Source of the DNA: Legionella adelaidensis
Lineage (GTDB): Bacteria > Pseudomonadota > Gammaproteobacteria > Legionellales > Legionellaceae
DNA: 64,000 bases
Assembly: GCF_900637865.1 (NCBI RefSeq)
Contig: NZ_LR134428.1
Location: 62,001-126,000 of the forward strand
Direction: 5' to 3'
This document shows, piece after piece, positions 51,886 to 61,594 of this stretch. A program made the position numbers and the translations under genes. Position 1 is the stretch's first letter; every line of letters starts with the position of its first letter. The notes beneath the pieces are model-generated. The model made no database searches. It was not told the origin of the DNA and worked only from the letters and a program-made list of their open reading frames with translations.

Positions 51886-54549
51886 TTAATGAGTAGCCGG
51901 ATCAATTTTGTCCGGGTTTATACCATAATGTTTTATTGCCTCTTCGACCACTTTTACAGGAATCTCCCCTTGTTGCGCCAGAGTAGACAAAGTAGTCACT
52001 ACAATAAATTTCGCATCGACCTCAAAAAAGTGCCGTAATTTTGCACGGGTATCACTGCGGCCATATCCATCTGTACCTAAAGTTATATAGGGCACATGAA
52101 TAAATGGGCGAATTTGATCAGCATATAAGCGCATATAATCCGTGGCCGCAATAATGGGGCCTTTTCTATTTGCCAATTGCTGTGCCACATAACTTTGCTT
52201 CGCTTTTTTCCCTGGATGTAAGCGATTATATCGTTCCACAGCCAGCCCATCCCTACGCAATTCTGTAAAGCTGGTTACACTCCAAATATCTGCACTTATC
52301 TGATAATCATCTTCCAACATGCGAGCCGCTTCTATAACTTCTCTTAAAATAGTTCCACACCCAAGAAGCTGAACATGTGCTTTCCCTTTTTTCTTACTTT
52401 CTTGTAATAAATACATACCCTTTAAAATACCTTCTTCTACGCCTTTAGGCATATCAGGGTGCGTATAGTTTTCATTCATAACCGTTATATAATAAAAAAC
52501 ATTTTCACGGTTAACGTACATCCGCTTTAAACCATCATGAATGATAACAGCCAACTCATAAGCATAAGTCGGGTCATAAGAAATACAGTTTGGAATAGTT
52601 GAAGACAAAATGTGGCTATGACCATCTTGATGTTGTAAACCTTCTCCGGCAAGGGTCGTTCTTCCGGCTGTTCCGCCCAATAAGAATCCGCGCGCTTGCA
52701 TATCTCCGGCAGCCCAGGCCAAGTCTCCAATACGTTGAAATCCAAACATAGAATAATAAATATAAAAAGGAATCATAGCCAACTTATTGGTACTATAAGA
52801 GGTAGCTGCAGCCATCCACGAACAAAATGCCCCCGCCTCATTAATGCCCTCTTCCAGAATCTGCCCATCTTTGGCTTCCCGGTAATACATGACCTGTTCA
52901 CGATCAACAGGAGTATACAACTGGCCCACGGGGGAATAGATACCAATTTGCCTAAATAAACCTTCCATTCCGAATGTCCTGCACTCATCAGGAATGATAG
53001 GCACGATTCTTTGACTGATATTTTTATCTTTTAAAAGCACAGACAGGATACGCACAAAAGCCATGGTGGTAGAGAGCTCTCTATCCCCTAAACCTTTAAG
53101 CACTGTTGAGAAAGCATCCAGTTCTGGAATATTTAAAGGTTCTATCTCGGTTGTGCGTGATGGCAAATACCCGCCTAAAGCTTCTCTTTGTTTTTTTAAA
53201 TATTGAATTTCAGGACTATTTTCCGCAGGTCTGTAGAAAGGAACGTCGTTAATATGATCGTCGCTAATAGGTATACTGAAGCGATCGCGAAAAGCACGTA
53301 ATTGCTCTATAGACATCTTCTTTTGCTGGTGAGTAATATTCATACCTTCCCCAGCAGCCCCCATGCCATATCCTTTAATAGTTTTAGCAAGAATAACCGT
53401 GGGGCTTCCTTTATGTTCTACTGCCTGAGCATAGGCCGCATATACTTTTTGAGCGTCGTGGCCCCCGCGATTCAAACGCCAAATTTCATCATCTGACAAA
53501 TGTTCTACCATTTTCTTCAACTCGGGATATTGGCCAAAGAAATTTTCGCGCACATACGCGCCATCATTTGCCTTGTAACTTTGGTAATCCCCATCCACGC
53601 ACTCTTCCATTCGCTTTTGCAAAATTCCATCTTTGTCCAGTGCAAAAAGAGGATCCCATCTACCGCCCCAAACCACTTTAATAACATTCCAGCCCGCACC
53701 GCGGAAAACCCCTTCCAATTCCTGGATAATTTTACTATTCCCACGAACCGGTCCATCTAAACGTTGTAAATTACAATTTATTACAAAGATTAAATTATCT
53801 AGTTTTTCACGGGCAGCAATGGATAAAGCACCGAGAGATTCTGGCTCGTCCGTTTCACCATCTCCCAAGAATGCCCAAACTTTTCGCCCTTCTGCCTTTA
53901 TCAATCCACGATTTTCTAAATACTTTAAGAATCGCGCTTGATAAATAGCTTGCAAAGGACCCAGGCCCATAGAAACGGTGGGAAATTGCCAAAAATCACC
54001 CATTAGCCACGGGTGCGGGTAGGAAGACAATCCATTCACTTCAACTTCTTGCCTAAATTTATCCAATTGCTGTTCGCTAAGCCGTCCTTCCAGAAATGCT
54101 CTTGCATAAATACCAGGGGAAGAATGTCCTTGAATATACAGTAAATCTCCACCGGTTACTTTATCAGGCCCTTTAAAATAATGATTAAAGCCTACTTCAT
54201 AAAGTGTTGAGGAAGAAGCATACGTCGCAATATGTCCCCCCAGTTCTGGAGCATATTTTCCTGCTCTTAATACCATTGCTACTGCGTTCCAACGTAACAA
54301 CGCATTAATTCGTTTAACTACTCCCTCATCAGGAGGTATTTGTTTTTCTTCATGTGGTTTAATGGTATTGCGATAAGGAGTAACGGAAGAGCTTGATAAT
54401 TTCACCCCGTCTTGTTCTGCTTTTTTAATTAACTCTTTAATGATGTAAGCGGCTCTTTCATTGCCTTCTTCATGTAATACTGCTTCTAAAGATTCCAACC
54501 ACTCTTGGGTTTCGATTGGATCTAAATCTTTCATACTCTCATTAACCAT
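51886..54549 (-). CDS. aceE: Pyruvate dehydrogenase E1 component (homodimeric type)
   Basis: 887-residue thiamin-diphosphate enzyme that decarboxylates pyruvate and acetylates the E2 lipoyl group. The TPP motif is FLGDGETDEPESLG...NLIFVINCNLQRLDGPVRGN, followed by FRGAGWNVIKVVWG. Downstream are RDRFSIPISDDHI, the transketolase core (EGINEAGAFCSWMAA, GTAGRTTLAGEGLQHQDGHS) and GTDGYGRSDTR near the end. Start ATG 54549 after AGAGGAAAATGA. Second gene of the operon, 23 bp after the cysteine-rich lipoprotein gene. No pdhR-type regulator adjoins it. Confidence 0.97.
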   Translation of the reverse strand: MVNESMKDLDPIETQEWLESLEAVLHEEGNERAAYIIKELIKKAEQDGVKLSSSSVTPYRNTIKPHEEKQIPPDEGVVKRINALLRWNAVAMVLRAGKYAPELGGHIATYASSSTLYEVGFNHYFKGPDKVTGGDLLYIQGHSSPGIYARAFLEGRLSEQQLDKFRQEVEVNGLSSYPHPWLMGDFWQFPTVSMGLGPLQAIYQARFLKYLENRGLIKAEGRKVWAFLGDGETDEPESLGALSIAAREKLDNLIFVINCNLQRLDGPVRGNSKIIQELEGVFRGAGWNVIKVVWGGRWDPLFALDKDGILQKRMEECVDGDYQSYKANDGAYVRENFFGQYPELKKMVEHLSDDEIWRLNRGGHDAQKVYAAYAQAVEHKGSPTVILAKTIKGYGMGAAGEGMNITHQQKKMSIEQLRAFRDRFSIPISDDHINDVPFYRPAENSPEIQYLKKQREALGGYLPSRTTEIEPLNIPELDAFSTVLKGLGDRELSTTMAFVRILSVLLKDKNISQRIVPIIPDECRTFGMEGLFRQIGIYSPVGQLYTPVDREQVMYYREAKDGQILEEGINEAGAFCSWMAAATSYSTNKLAMIPFYIYYSMFGFQRIGDLAWAAGDMQARGFLLGGTAGRTTLAGEGLQHQDGHSHILSSTIPNCISYDPTYAYELAVIIHDGLKRMYVNRENVFYYITVMNENYTHPDMPKGVEEGILKGMYLLQESKKKGKAHVQLLGCGTILREVIEAARMLEDDYQISADIWSVTSFTELRRDGLAVERYNRLHPGKKAKQSYVAQQLANRKGPIIAATDYMRLYADQIRPFIHVPYITLGTDGYGRSDTRAKLRHFFEVDAKFIVVTTLSTLAQQGEIPVKVVEEAIKHYGINPDKIDPATH

Positions 54550-54572
54550 TCATTTTCCTCTGTCTTCTGGGA

Positions 54573-54953
54573 CTAACAACAGGTTGGGGGAACTTGTAAA
54601 CGTTTATGAATAACCCCTTCGCATGATTGTTCACAAACACGACGATCTGCCTTGCAATTACAGGTTGGCTTGCGGCATTTTAGTGGATCACGGTAGGAAT
54701 TCAACTGTCGAACTAAAAATCCGCCTTGTACAAGCTCTTCATGTACATACTGTTTGTAACTATTTGCCGTGGCTTTTGAGGAGCACGCTGAACAATTAGA
54801 ACAACTATCGCGACAATTATTTATACAAGCATCAAATTTTTTTAAACAGACTAATTTACATGCAACCTGATAATGAACGACCTCGACTGAACGATGACAG
54901 CTGGCTAACAGTAAAAATAAAAAACACCACAATAGTCGATTTAAAAAATACAT
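54573..54953 (-). CDS. Cysteine-rich lipoprotein heading the PDH operon
   Basis: A 126-residue predicted lipoprotein: FLNRLLWCFLFLLLAS then Cys in a lipobox, so it is anchored to a periplasmic membrane face. The mature part has about 15 cysteines, many in paired spacings (ACKLVCLKKFDAC, CRDSCSNCSAC, CRKPTCNCKADRRVCEQSCE, and a terminal CC), implying multiple disulphides or metal binding. I recognise no family. Its stop is 23 bp before aceE, in the same direction, and the only good promoter space (54954-55111) lies upstream of it, so it is probably transcribed with aceE-aceF-lpdA. A functional link with pyruvate dehydrogenase is not evident. Confidence 0.75.
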   Translation of the reverse strand: MYFLNRLLWCFLFLLLASCHRSVEVVHYQVACKLVCLKKFDACINNCRDSCSNCSACSSKATANSYKQYVHEELVQGGFLVRQLNSYRDPLKCRKPTCNCKADRRVCEQSCEGVIHKRLQVPPTCC

Positions 54954-55111
54954 AATGTACTCGCTGTGTTAAGTCCGTTTATATTGACCTTTGGTCTAAA
55001 ACAGTTAGTAAAGGTACTTCTCTAAGAATAGATTCCCGCCTACGTGGAACGACAGCTCGTTAAAAAAGTAACACCCTCAGGCCCTTCCAAACATTAATTC
55101 TTTGTATTAAG

Positions 55112-55858
55112 TTACAACCAAGCTACCAGGGTAAAAATTGCCAAAAAAACTAGCAATACAATCGCCGCATGCTCAACTAACGTTTCTGCCTCTGGCATAT
55201 AAACTTGCTCTTGTTCGTCAAACCCAACTGCATGAAGGCCACAAACACTTAATATAGTCTCATTATTGTGAGGTGGTGTAAAAAATAAGCGAGTAAAATG
55301 TTGAAAACCCACCTGGAAATTACCCACGAGCAAATAGAGCAGGGCTGTAAACTTCGCCGGTACCCAATCTAAAATATGGGTTAACGTATCCGCTGGCCCT
55401 TTTACAGCTTCTTGTGTTCTACTCAAGCTAATCAGGCGATAAGCTAAGACCCCCAGGGGCCCTAAAACAATATACCAAAAAATAACTGCAAATAATTGTC
55501 CATTTACTTCAGCAAAATAATTGCCCAACTCTTTTTCGCTAGCATTATCTTTTAGGTTTTCTGGGTAGAAAGGATTTTTCGGTCCTAAACAATAATAAAA
55601 AATAACCACGTTCAGTAAAAGGTAAATGATACCGAATACCATACTGGATGTGAGGAAAAGCACAAAAGCGACACTAATCAATATAGGTAGAAGAATGAAC
55701 GTCAAAAGGAGCCATCTATAGGGGGTTGTAATGGGTTCGGAAATACTTTTTTGAACTGACTTTGCATAAGATGTAAACCAGTTAAATCGATTATGAACGC
55801 TGGTATGCGCTAAAAATCTTTCACTTATCAAGCAAATTACAATTACCAAAAGTTTCAT
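55112..55858 (-). CDS. AmpE-like inner-membrane protein (AmpE/CobD superfamily)
   Basis: 248 residues with a hydrophobic start and several TM segments. Features of the AmpE family are WFTSYAKSV near the N-terminus, YCLGPKNP, FAVIFWYIVLGPLGVLAYRLI, DTLTHILDWVPAKFTALLYLLVGNF and a terminal TM segment. AmpE was first described with AmpD in beta-lactamase regulation in enterobacteria; its biochemical role is unresolved. Here there is no ampD; it follows a Kef-type antiporter by ten bases. The 158 bp between its end and the lipoprotein gene contain GTCAT/CCCGC-like repeat fragments (around 55028) but no clear terminator. Confidence 0.75.
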   Translation of the reverse strand: MKLLVIVICLISERFLAHTSVHNRFNWFTSYAKSVQKSISEPITTPYRWLLLTFILLPILISVAFVLFLTSSMVFGIIYLLLNVVIFYYCLGPKNPFYPENLKDNASEKELGNYFAEVNGQLFAVIFWYIVLGPLGVLAYRLISLSRTQEAVKGPADTLTHILDWVPAKFTALLYLLVGNFQVGFQHFTRLFFTPPHNNETILSVCGLHAVGFDEQEQVYMPEAETLVEHAAIVLLVFLAIFTLVAWL

Positions 55859-55868
55859 TTAAAAACTC

Positions 55869-57041
55869 CTAATCTTTTCTCATCTTTTCGGTTAAAGACA
55901 TAGGGGTAGGATATTTCAATACCACTAAGTAAGAAGACACAATAAAAGTTAATATAGTTGTCGCCTGTATAAGATTGGATGTTACATCACTAATCATTTT
56001 AGTACTCAAAGCAATGCTGGCTACCAATAAAGAAAACTCACTCGCTTGACCCAAGCGAAACCCCACCTCTTTGGCGATAGATTTCTTTTCGCCTGCTTGC
56101 TTTAATAACAAGTAAAACCCTAGTGGTTTTAGTACAAGCATCAAGATAGCTAATAAAAATGACGGAATAACTGTTTGAGCAAATGAACCAAAATTAAACG
56201 TTGCTCCTACAGAAAAGAAAAACATTACTAAAAAGAAATCCCGTAAGGGTTTTAAACTTTCAGCAATAAATAAAGAAATAGGGCTGGCCGCCAAAGCTAC
56301 GCCTGCAACAAAGGCGCCAATATCTTCTGACAAACCCACTTTTTGCGCAATGATGGACATTCCCAAACACCAGCCAATAGAAAGTAAAAATACATATTCT
56401 TGTGTTCTATCAAAGCGAGCCAACAATTTAACTAATACATATTTTTCAAATGCAAACGCAAACAGAATCAAGATTGGTAACGCCACACCCACCAGAATAA
56501 AATCATCCCAAGTGAGCCCACTTCCATCTTGTGCTCCGTTCAACATAATTAAAACAATGATTGCTATTAAATCTTGCATCAGTAAGACGCTGATCATTAC
56601 CTCACCAGTATGTTGATGATGGAGGATAGTAGTAGGTAATAATTTAAGTCCGATAATGGTACTTGAAAACATCATGGCAGCACCCAGAACCATTGAGTCA
56701 GTTACTGGCAATCCAAACCATCGGCCAATCCCATAGGCAATCAAGGCAAAAATAATGGAACTAAAAATGGCAATCCAGGTAACCTTCTTTAACATATGAA
56801 TAAGATTTTGCGGCTGCAAATGGAGGCCTAATAAAAACAAAAGGAAAACAATTCCCATATCCCCTACTTGTTGAACTGCCCCTAAGTCAGGAACCAAATG
56901 AAGGCCCCAGGGACCAAGAACAGCACCCAAAAGGATGTAAGCAACTAATAAAGATTGACGGGTGTACAGCACAACAGTGGATAAAACCGCAGCTCCCCCG
57001 AATATTAGAAAAATTGTGTAATAAACCGCCCCATCATGCAT
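55869..57041 (-). CDS. CPA2-family cation/proton antiporter, Kef type without a nucleotide-binding domain
   Basis: 390 residues forming about 12-13 TM segments. Family signatures: AYILLGAVLGPWGLHLV, GDMGIVFLLFLLGLHLQP, GAAMMFSSTIIGLKLL, LLMQDLIAIIVLIML (the QD motif of CPA2 transporters), EDIGAFVAGVALAASP and FRLGQASEFSLLVASIAL. It should exchange K+ or Na+ for H+. The soluble RCK/TrkA-N domain of KefB and KefC is missing; the protein stops just after the last TM segment. The AmpE-like gene follows after ten bases. The start is the ATG at 57041. Confidence 0.87.
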   Translation of the reverse strand: MHDGAVYYTIFLIFGGAAVLSTVVLYTRQSLLVAYILLGAVLGPWGLHLVPDLGAVQQVGDMGIVFLLFLLGLHLQPQNLIHMLKKVTWIAIFSSIIFALIAYGIGRWFGLPVTDSMVLGAAMMFSSTIIGLKLLPTTILHHQHTGEVMISVLLMQDLIAIIVLIMLNGAQDGSGLTWDDFILVGVALPILILFAFAFEKYVLVKLLARFDRTQEYVFLLSIGWCLGMSIIAQKVGLSEDIGAFVAGVALAASPISLFIAESLKPLRDFFLVMFFFSVGATFNFGSFAQTVIPSFLLAILMLVLKPLGFYLLLKQAGEKKSIAKEVGFRLGQASEFSLLVASIALSTKMISDVTSNLIQATTILTFIVSSYLVVLKYPTPMSLTEKMRKD

Positions 57042-57347
57042 GGCTTAAGCCCCAAATAGATATTGCCCACTAACAACTTAAAATTGCTGTTTTTACAACC
57101 AAACGGACTGAAAAATGTACTAATTATTCCGCAACCTTTAAAGGCGCACCCAGTATACCCTAATACCATAGAAGAAATAATAATTACACTAATTTCTTCC
57201 CATGGAATAAAAATTTTATGTAGAGAGGTGAAGTTCCAACGAACAAATCTGCAAATGCCTGATGACGGTACCAACAGACGTTTAACAATGCAAAATTTAA
57301 TTACTCAAAACAGCTATAATTAAAATAATTTCAGGGAAAGGAAATAG
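57042..57347. other. Gene-free divergent region between the antiporter and moxR-type genes
   Basis: 306 bp holding the promoters of two divergent units. TATAAT at 57315-57320 could be the -10 of the rightward operon, about 28 bases before its ATG; no convincing -35 hexamer is at the right distance. Open frames on both strands here start with TTG or read into the antiporter and look spurious. Confidence 0.4.
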
Positions 57348-58250
57348 ATGCTTAAAAAATTACAGCAAGCCTTAAATAACGTTTTATTAGGAAAAGAAGA
57401 AGTTGTTCGTTTGGCAATCAGTTGTTTATTGGCTGATGGACATTTACTTCTTGAAGATATTCCTGGTATGGGGAAAACTACGTTAAGTCAGGCACTAGCG
57501 CATTTTACCGGCATGAATTATCGCCGTATTCAATTTACCAGCGATTTGCTCCCAAGCGATTTAATAGGTGTTTCTGTGTTTGATACGCACCAGCAACGCT
57601 TTCAATTTCATGAAGGGCCTATATTTTCGCAATTAATCCTCGCAGACGAGATTAACCGAGCCCCTCCAAAAACTCAAAGTGCTTTACTGGAAGCTATGGA
57701 GGAGCGTCAAGTTACTACAGATAATGGCACGCGCTCATTACCTGATCCTTTTTTTGTTATTGCCACGCAAAACCCTGCTCATCAAACCGGTACTTATCTA
57801 TTACCTGAATCGCAACTCGATAGATTTTTAATGCGTCTAGCCATCGGTTATCCGCCGGCTGAATATGAGAGAAAACTACTAATAGAGCAAGAACAAAGGG
57901 AGCGTATTCCTCTTTTACCACCGGTCATTAATACAGAGAAACTACTTCTCTGGCAAAAAGAAACCCTGCAAATCATTATCTCCGAGCCCATTCTTGATTA
58001 TGTACAAGGCCTATTAAATGCTAGCCGCATACATGGCTGGTTTGAACATGGATTAAGTCCAAGAGCAGGTCGCTTTCTCATTAAAGCAGCCCAAGCGTAT
58101 GCAAAGATAGGGGAGCGAGATTTCGTAAGACCCGATGACATTCAATCAGTGCTCCCTTCTGTAGTCGATCATCGCTTGATTATTACCCAATCCGAAGGCG
58201 AAATTTTACCTTCCAATATTTTGCTCAACCATGTGGAGATACCGGTGTGA
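57348..58250 (+). CDS. MoxR-family AAA+ ATPase
   Basis: A 300-residue chaperone-like ATPase. Walker A LLEDIPGMGKTTLSQALA, the RIQFTSDLLPSDLIG segment, Walker B LILADEINRAPPKTQSALLEAMEERQVT, sensor 1 FFVIATQNP, DRFLMRL and sensor 2 LSPRAGRFLIKAA are all visible. MoxR proteins help mature or assemble partner complexes, typically together with a DUF58 protein and a transglutaminase, exactly the two genes that follow. Excellent ribosome binding site (GGGAAAGGAAATAG). Overlaps the next gene by four bases. Confidence 0.92.
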   Translation: MLKKLQQALNNVLLGKEEVVRLAISCLLADGHLLLEDIPGMGKTTLSQALAHFTGMNYRRIQFTSDLLPSDLIGVSVFDTHQQRFQFHEGPIFSQLILADEINRAPPKTQSALLEAMEERQVTTDNGTRSLPDPFFVIATQNPAHQTGTYLLPESQLDRFLMRLAIGYPPAEYERKLLIEQEQRERIPLLPPVINTEKLLLWQKETLQIIISEPILDYVQGLLNASRIHGWFEHGLSPRAGRFLIKAAQAYAKIGERDFVRPDDIQSVLPSVVDHRLIITQSEGEILPSNILLNHVEIPV

Positions 58251-59200
58251 GATTGATTTGGAAAAAAATAAGGCAAAAGATGGAAAAAATTGGAAGTAAT
58301 AATCTACCACAACAAGTAACTAGTCATACTCTGGGTCTTAAAAATATTTATATTCTACCTTCTGCTTTTGGATGGGTGTTTGCTTTTGTAGTCTTAACCA
58401 TTAGTACCGGCGCAATTAATTATCAACTTAATCCTGCATTTTTTCTTTTCTTTTTATTAATTGTATTTGGTTCTATCGCTTTATGGGAAACACATTATAA
58501 TTTAAATGGCTTAACCATCCACTGTTTACCAATCCTGGATACTGAAGTAGGCCAACCCGCCAAAATTACTTTGTTACTCAAAAGTGACTTACCCAAACGG
58601 TTTGCAATCTATTTTAAATTTGAAGGTGAGGAAGAAGTAAAAATCGAAATTGCGTATCCCAATGGTATTGTTATTGTACCTATAGAAACAAAAAAAAGAG
58701 GCAAATTTCATTTACCCCCTTTGAAAATTTATAGCTATTATCCCATTGGCATTTTCAAAGTATGGACATATAGCCGTTTTTCAAATGAGTACTATGTTTA
58801 TCCAAAACCTCTTAACCCAGGATTTTGGCCAAACCCTTTTATACCTACCCAACAAGCCTCAGCAGACACCGAACAAACAGGAGAAGACGAGCTATATGAT
58901 TTAAAACTCGTGGGAAATCCCTGGACTCAACCGGGTCGGATTGCCTGGAAAATTTCAGCCCGAGGGCAAGGTTGGTTTTTAAAAACAATGAGTAGTCCTA
59001 CAGGTGAGAACTGGATTTTTCGCTTACAAGATTTACCAAAAGATAATGGGGAACGTAATTTACAATATATTGCATTTTGGCTTCTGGAGGCGGAAGGACG
59101 TGGGCATATTTACGGATTAGAATTAAAAGGGGAACGCACTGAAATAACGCGGGGCGAACAACATTTGAAAAATTGCTTACGCAAATTGGCGAGCTACTAA
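58247..59200 (+). CDS. DUF58 membrane protein
   Basis: 317 residues. Two adjoining TM segments near the N-terminus (about 40-85: AFGWVFAFVVLTISTGA and FFLFFLLIVFGSIALW) precede a large domain with YPIGIFKVWTYS and the conserved LVGNPWTQPGRIAWKISARG, a variant of the family's D-R-I-WK core. Members are partners of MoxR ATPases. The GTG start overlaps moxR's end by four bases (GTGA) and its stop overlaps the next ATG by one (TAATG), so the three genes form a tightly coupled operon. Confidence 0.85.
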   Translation: MRLIWKKIRQKMEKIGSNNLPQQVTSHTLGLKNIYILPSAFGWVFAFVVLTISTGAINYQLNPAFFLFFLLIVFGSIALWETHYNLNGLTIHCLPILDTEVGQPAKITLLLKSDLPKRFAIYFKFEGEEEVKIEIAYPNGIVIVPIETKKRGKFHLPPLKIYSYYPIGIFKVWTYSRFSNEYYVYPKPLNPGFWPNPFIPTQQASADTEQTGEDELYDLKLVGNPWTQPGRIAWKISARGQGWFLKTMSSPTGENWIFRLQDLPKDNGERNLQYIAFWLLEAEGRGHIYGLELKGERTEITRGEQHLKNCLRKLASY

Positions 59201-61209
59201 TGCAGGTTGAATATAAACAGCAGATTACCTTCCCAACGATGCGTCATGCTCTCATAGTGATGGCTTTTTGTACTTTACCGCATTTAACAACAGCGCCCTG
59301 GTGGTTTCTCATTTTAGCTATTGTAGCTATAAGTTATCGGCTGCTCGCCAGTTACTATCATTCACGTGTTTTACCTTTGTGGTTTCGTGCTTTTGTAATT
59401 GTATCTGTATTGATACTGTTGCGTATTCACTATGATTCATTTGTATCCCCTGGCTTTTTTATGGGTACGTTAGTCACTTTCTTTTGGTTAAAGTTAATTG
59501 AGGCTCATAGTATTCGGGATTTACGTGTCGTCATCTTAGTAAGCTTTTATGTGATTTTTACCTCTTTAATTTCTAACACCGAATTATGGGTTTTACCGTA
59601 TATGATTTTAGCCACTATAGGAATAATGTCATTGCTTGTGCGTTTAGAAGTACAACAAGTAATTCACTGGAAACAAATGAGTATTCGCAGTTTTAAACTT
59701 CTCCTTATAGCGCTTCCTCTTACTGTTCTAATGTTTTTTGTTTTTCCTCGTATTAGCGAACCGCTATGGCGAATAAATGTTCCCTCTACTGGTACTACCG
59801 GTTTTGGGGAATCTATGCACCCGGGTTCAATAGTCACTCTCTTTAAAGATGATACAACAGCCATGCGTGTCACCTTTAAGGGAAAACCAAAAATAGAGGA
59901 CTATTGGCACGGGTTAGTACTTAATAATTATGATGGCGTTAATTGGACTGCTGAAGCCGGCACAGAAAATTTTATTACTTTACCTCTTCTACCAAACAAA
60001 GAGTCTGGTGACTATGAAGTGATATTGGAAGCACATCAAAAAATATGGTTATTTTACAGTGGCTTTCCCTCCGCTGGATGGCCTAAGTTACATTTCACCC
60101 CTTCATTAGGGTTGATAAGGTACGACGGTAAACCGATTAATCAACGTTTTGCCTACGGCCTGTCAACTAGAAAACCGTTTTATAGACCATTAAATCCGGT
60201 GGCCAGGTTTCAGAATCTGCAATTACCGGCCAATGCAAATCCACTTCTACAGCAATGGTCTAAAGAAACTATGAATAACGCCAAGGGAGATATTAATTTA
60301 TTTATTAAAAATATACAGGAATATATACAAAAGGAACCTTTCTGGTACCGCTTGGAATCTATGCCCATTGGCAATGACAACGCGCAACTGGACCGATTTT
60401 GGTTTACAACCCGTGAGGGCTATTGTGAGCATTATGCCGCCGCAGTAACTTTTATCTTCAGAGCTGCAGGTATACCTGCAAGAGTAGTCTTAGGCTACTT
60501 TGGGGGAGAATGGAACCCTTTTGCCAAGTACCTCAATATAAAACAGAAAGACGCCCATGCTTGGTTAGAATACTGGCAAAATGGAGAGGGTTGGAAAAGA
60601 CTGGATCCTACTACTTTTATACTACCCTCCCGAATAGACGAAACAATTCGCAATATTAATGCCCATGATAAACAGCTTTATACTAATTGGTCTGAATATA
60701 GACTCCATCTTCCCTGGTTGGAACAGGCCCGTTTATCGATTGATTCTGTAAAATATTTTTGGGAACGGTGGCTACTTTTTTATAACCAGGAACGTCAAAT
60801 AAAACTTTTCCAAAGCTTTGGATTAGGATCTTGGCGATTCGGGGAATTATTACGCACCTGGATTTTATTATTATTTATTATTCTCCTTTGCGGTGGTATT
60901 TGGTACCAATATAAACAAAAGAAAGCAATCGATCCGCTCATTCGGGAATATCGAAAGTTGCAAAGAGAATTACGTCGTTTACAAATTCCCACAACTCCTC
61001 CCTCCTCTCTTTTGCAACAATGGAGAAGAATAAGCCAAAAATACCCAAAAATGGCTACTATAGTGCATTCTTACATTAAGGAGTATGAATTCCTGCGATT
61101 ACGAATACAGGTAAATAAAATGCAAAAGAAAAAAGAAACTATCTTGTTATTTAAAAAATTACGCTATCAATTAAAAAAAATTCGAAACACCCAAGTGGTT
61201 TTTGATTAA
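59200..61209 (+). CDS. Membrane transglutaminase-like protein, TgpA/DUF3488 type
   Basis: 669 residues from the ATG at 59200. The first 190 residues carry about six TM segments. A periplasmic domain then contains the transglutaminase core: Cys409 in REGYCEHYAAAVTFIFRAAG, IPARVVLGYFGGEW, His453 in KDAHAWLEYW and Asp469 in WKRLDPTT, forming a complete Cys-His-Asp triad. A further TM segment (about 550-570, LRTWILLLFIILLCGGIWY) leads to a basic cytoplasmic tail. This matches Pseudomonas TgpA, an essential protein of unknown substrate, always with MoxR and DUF58 partners. It is intact here. Last gene of the operon. Confidence 0.9.
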   Translation: MQVEYKQQITFPTMRHALIVMAFCTLPHLTTAPWWFLILAIVAISYRLLASYYHSRVLPLWFRAFVIVSVLILLRIHYDSFVSPGFFMGTLVTFFWLKLIEAHSIRDLRVVILVSFYVIFTSLISNTELWVLPYMILATIGIMSLLVRLEVQQVIHWKQMSIRSFKLLLIALPLTVLMFFVFPRISEPLWRINVPSTGTTGFGESMHPGSIVTLFKDDTTAMRVTFKGKPKIEDYWHGLVLNNYDGVNWTAEAGTENFITLPLLPNKESGDYEVILEAHQKIWLFYSGFPSAGWPKLHFTPSLGLIRYDGKPINQRFAYGLSTRKPFYRPLNPVARFQNLQLPANANPLLQQWSKETMNNAKGDINLFIKNIQEYIQKEPFWYRLESMPIGNDNAQLDRFWFTTREGYCEHYAAAVTFIFRAAGIPARVVLGYFGGEWNPFAKYLNIKQKDAHAWLEYWQNGEGWKRLDPTTFILPSRIDETIRNINAHDKQLYTNWSEYRLHLPWLEQARLSIDSVKYFWERWLLFYNQERQIKLFQSFGLGSWRFGELLRTWILLLFIILLCGGIWYQYKQKKAIDPLIREYRKLQRELRRLQIPTTPPSSLLQQWRRISQKYPKMATIVHSYIKEYEFLRLRIQVNKMQKKKETILLFKKLRYQLKKIRNTQVVFD

Positions 61210-61298
61210 AATAAATGCTGCAATCTCCTACCTGATTTTTGTCCCCATCTTAATTTATTCTGCAACCGCGAAGGCAATGCAAATTCTACTCTTGCAAC

Positions 61299-61589
61299 TT
61301 ATTTTTTATACTCATACATCAAAACTACCTGTAAGCCAGCTTCTGTTAATGACAAATAATTATAATAAGGATCAGCCGTTGTACGTTCCAGCCATTCGTT
61401 GGCTATACAAATATCGGCTAACTTTTCTAAATGCTCAAACGTTACATTCGAACCATAAAGATTCTTAGCCCGGGTTAAAAAGTCTTCATCAATACTTAAA
61501 AAAACATTCTCTCTTTTTTCACCCAGCGCGAGCATACTAGCGTAGAAAATTTCCAATAGATTGATTTCGTTCATTCCGTTTTTTTCCAT
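61299..61589 (-). CDS. Small uncharacterised protein downstream of ugpB
   Basis: A 96-residue soluble helical protein (NEINLLEIFYASMLALGEKR, later NVTFEHLEKLADICIANEW and NYLSLTEAGLQVVLMYEYKK). The last part resembles a winged-helix or similar small fold, but no family is recognised. The ATG at 61589 is five bases after the ugpB stop; another ATG at 61574 is possible. It is probably translated from the ugp transcript. An open frame on the opposite strand at 61202-61468 is less convincing. Confidence 0.65.
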   Translation of the reverse strand: MEKNGMNEINLLEIFYASMLALGEKRENVFLSIDEDFLTRAKNLYGSNVTFEHLEKLADICIANEWLERTTADPYYNYLSLTEAGLQVVLMYEYKK

Positions 61590-61594
61590 CTAAG

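Noticed and set aside
57063-57323. Open frame of 86 codons between the antiporter and moxR-type genes
   Set aside because: It starts with TTG, has no ribosome binding site and overlaps the divergent promoter region.
61202-61468. Plus-strand frame of 88 codons with a hydrophobic start after the transglutaminase gene
   Set aside because: It starts with TTG, and its second half is antisense to the better supported small gene at 61299-61589.
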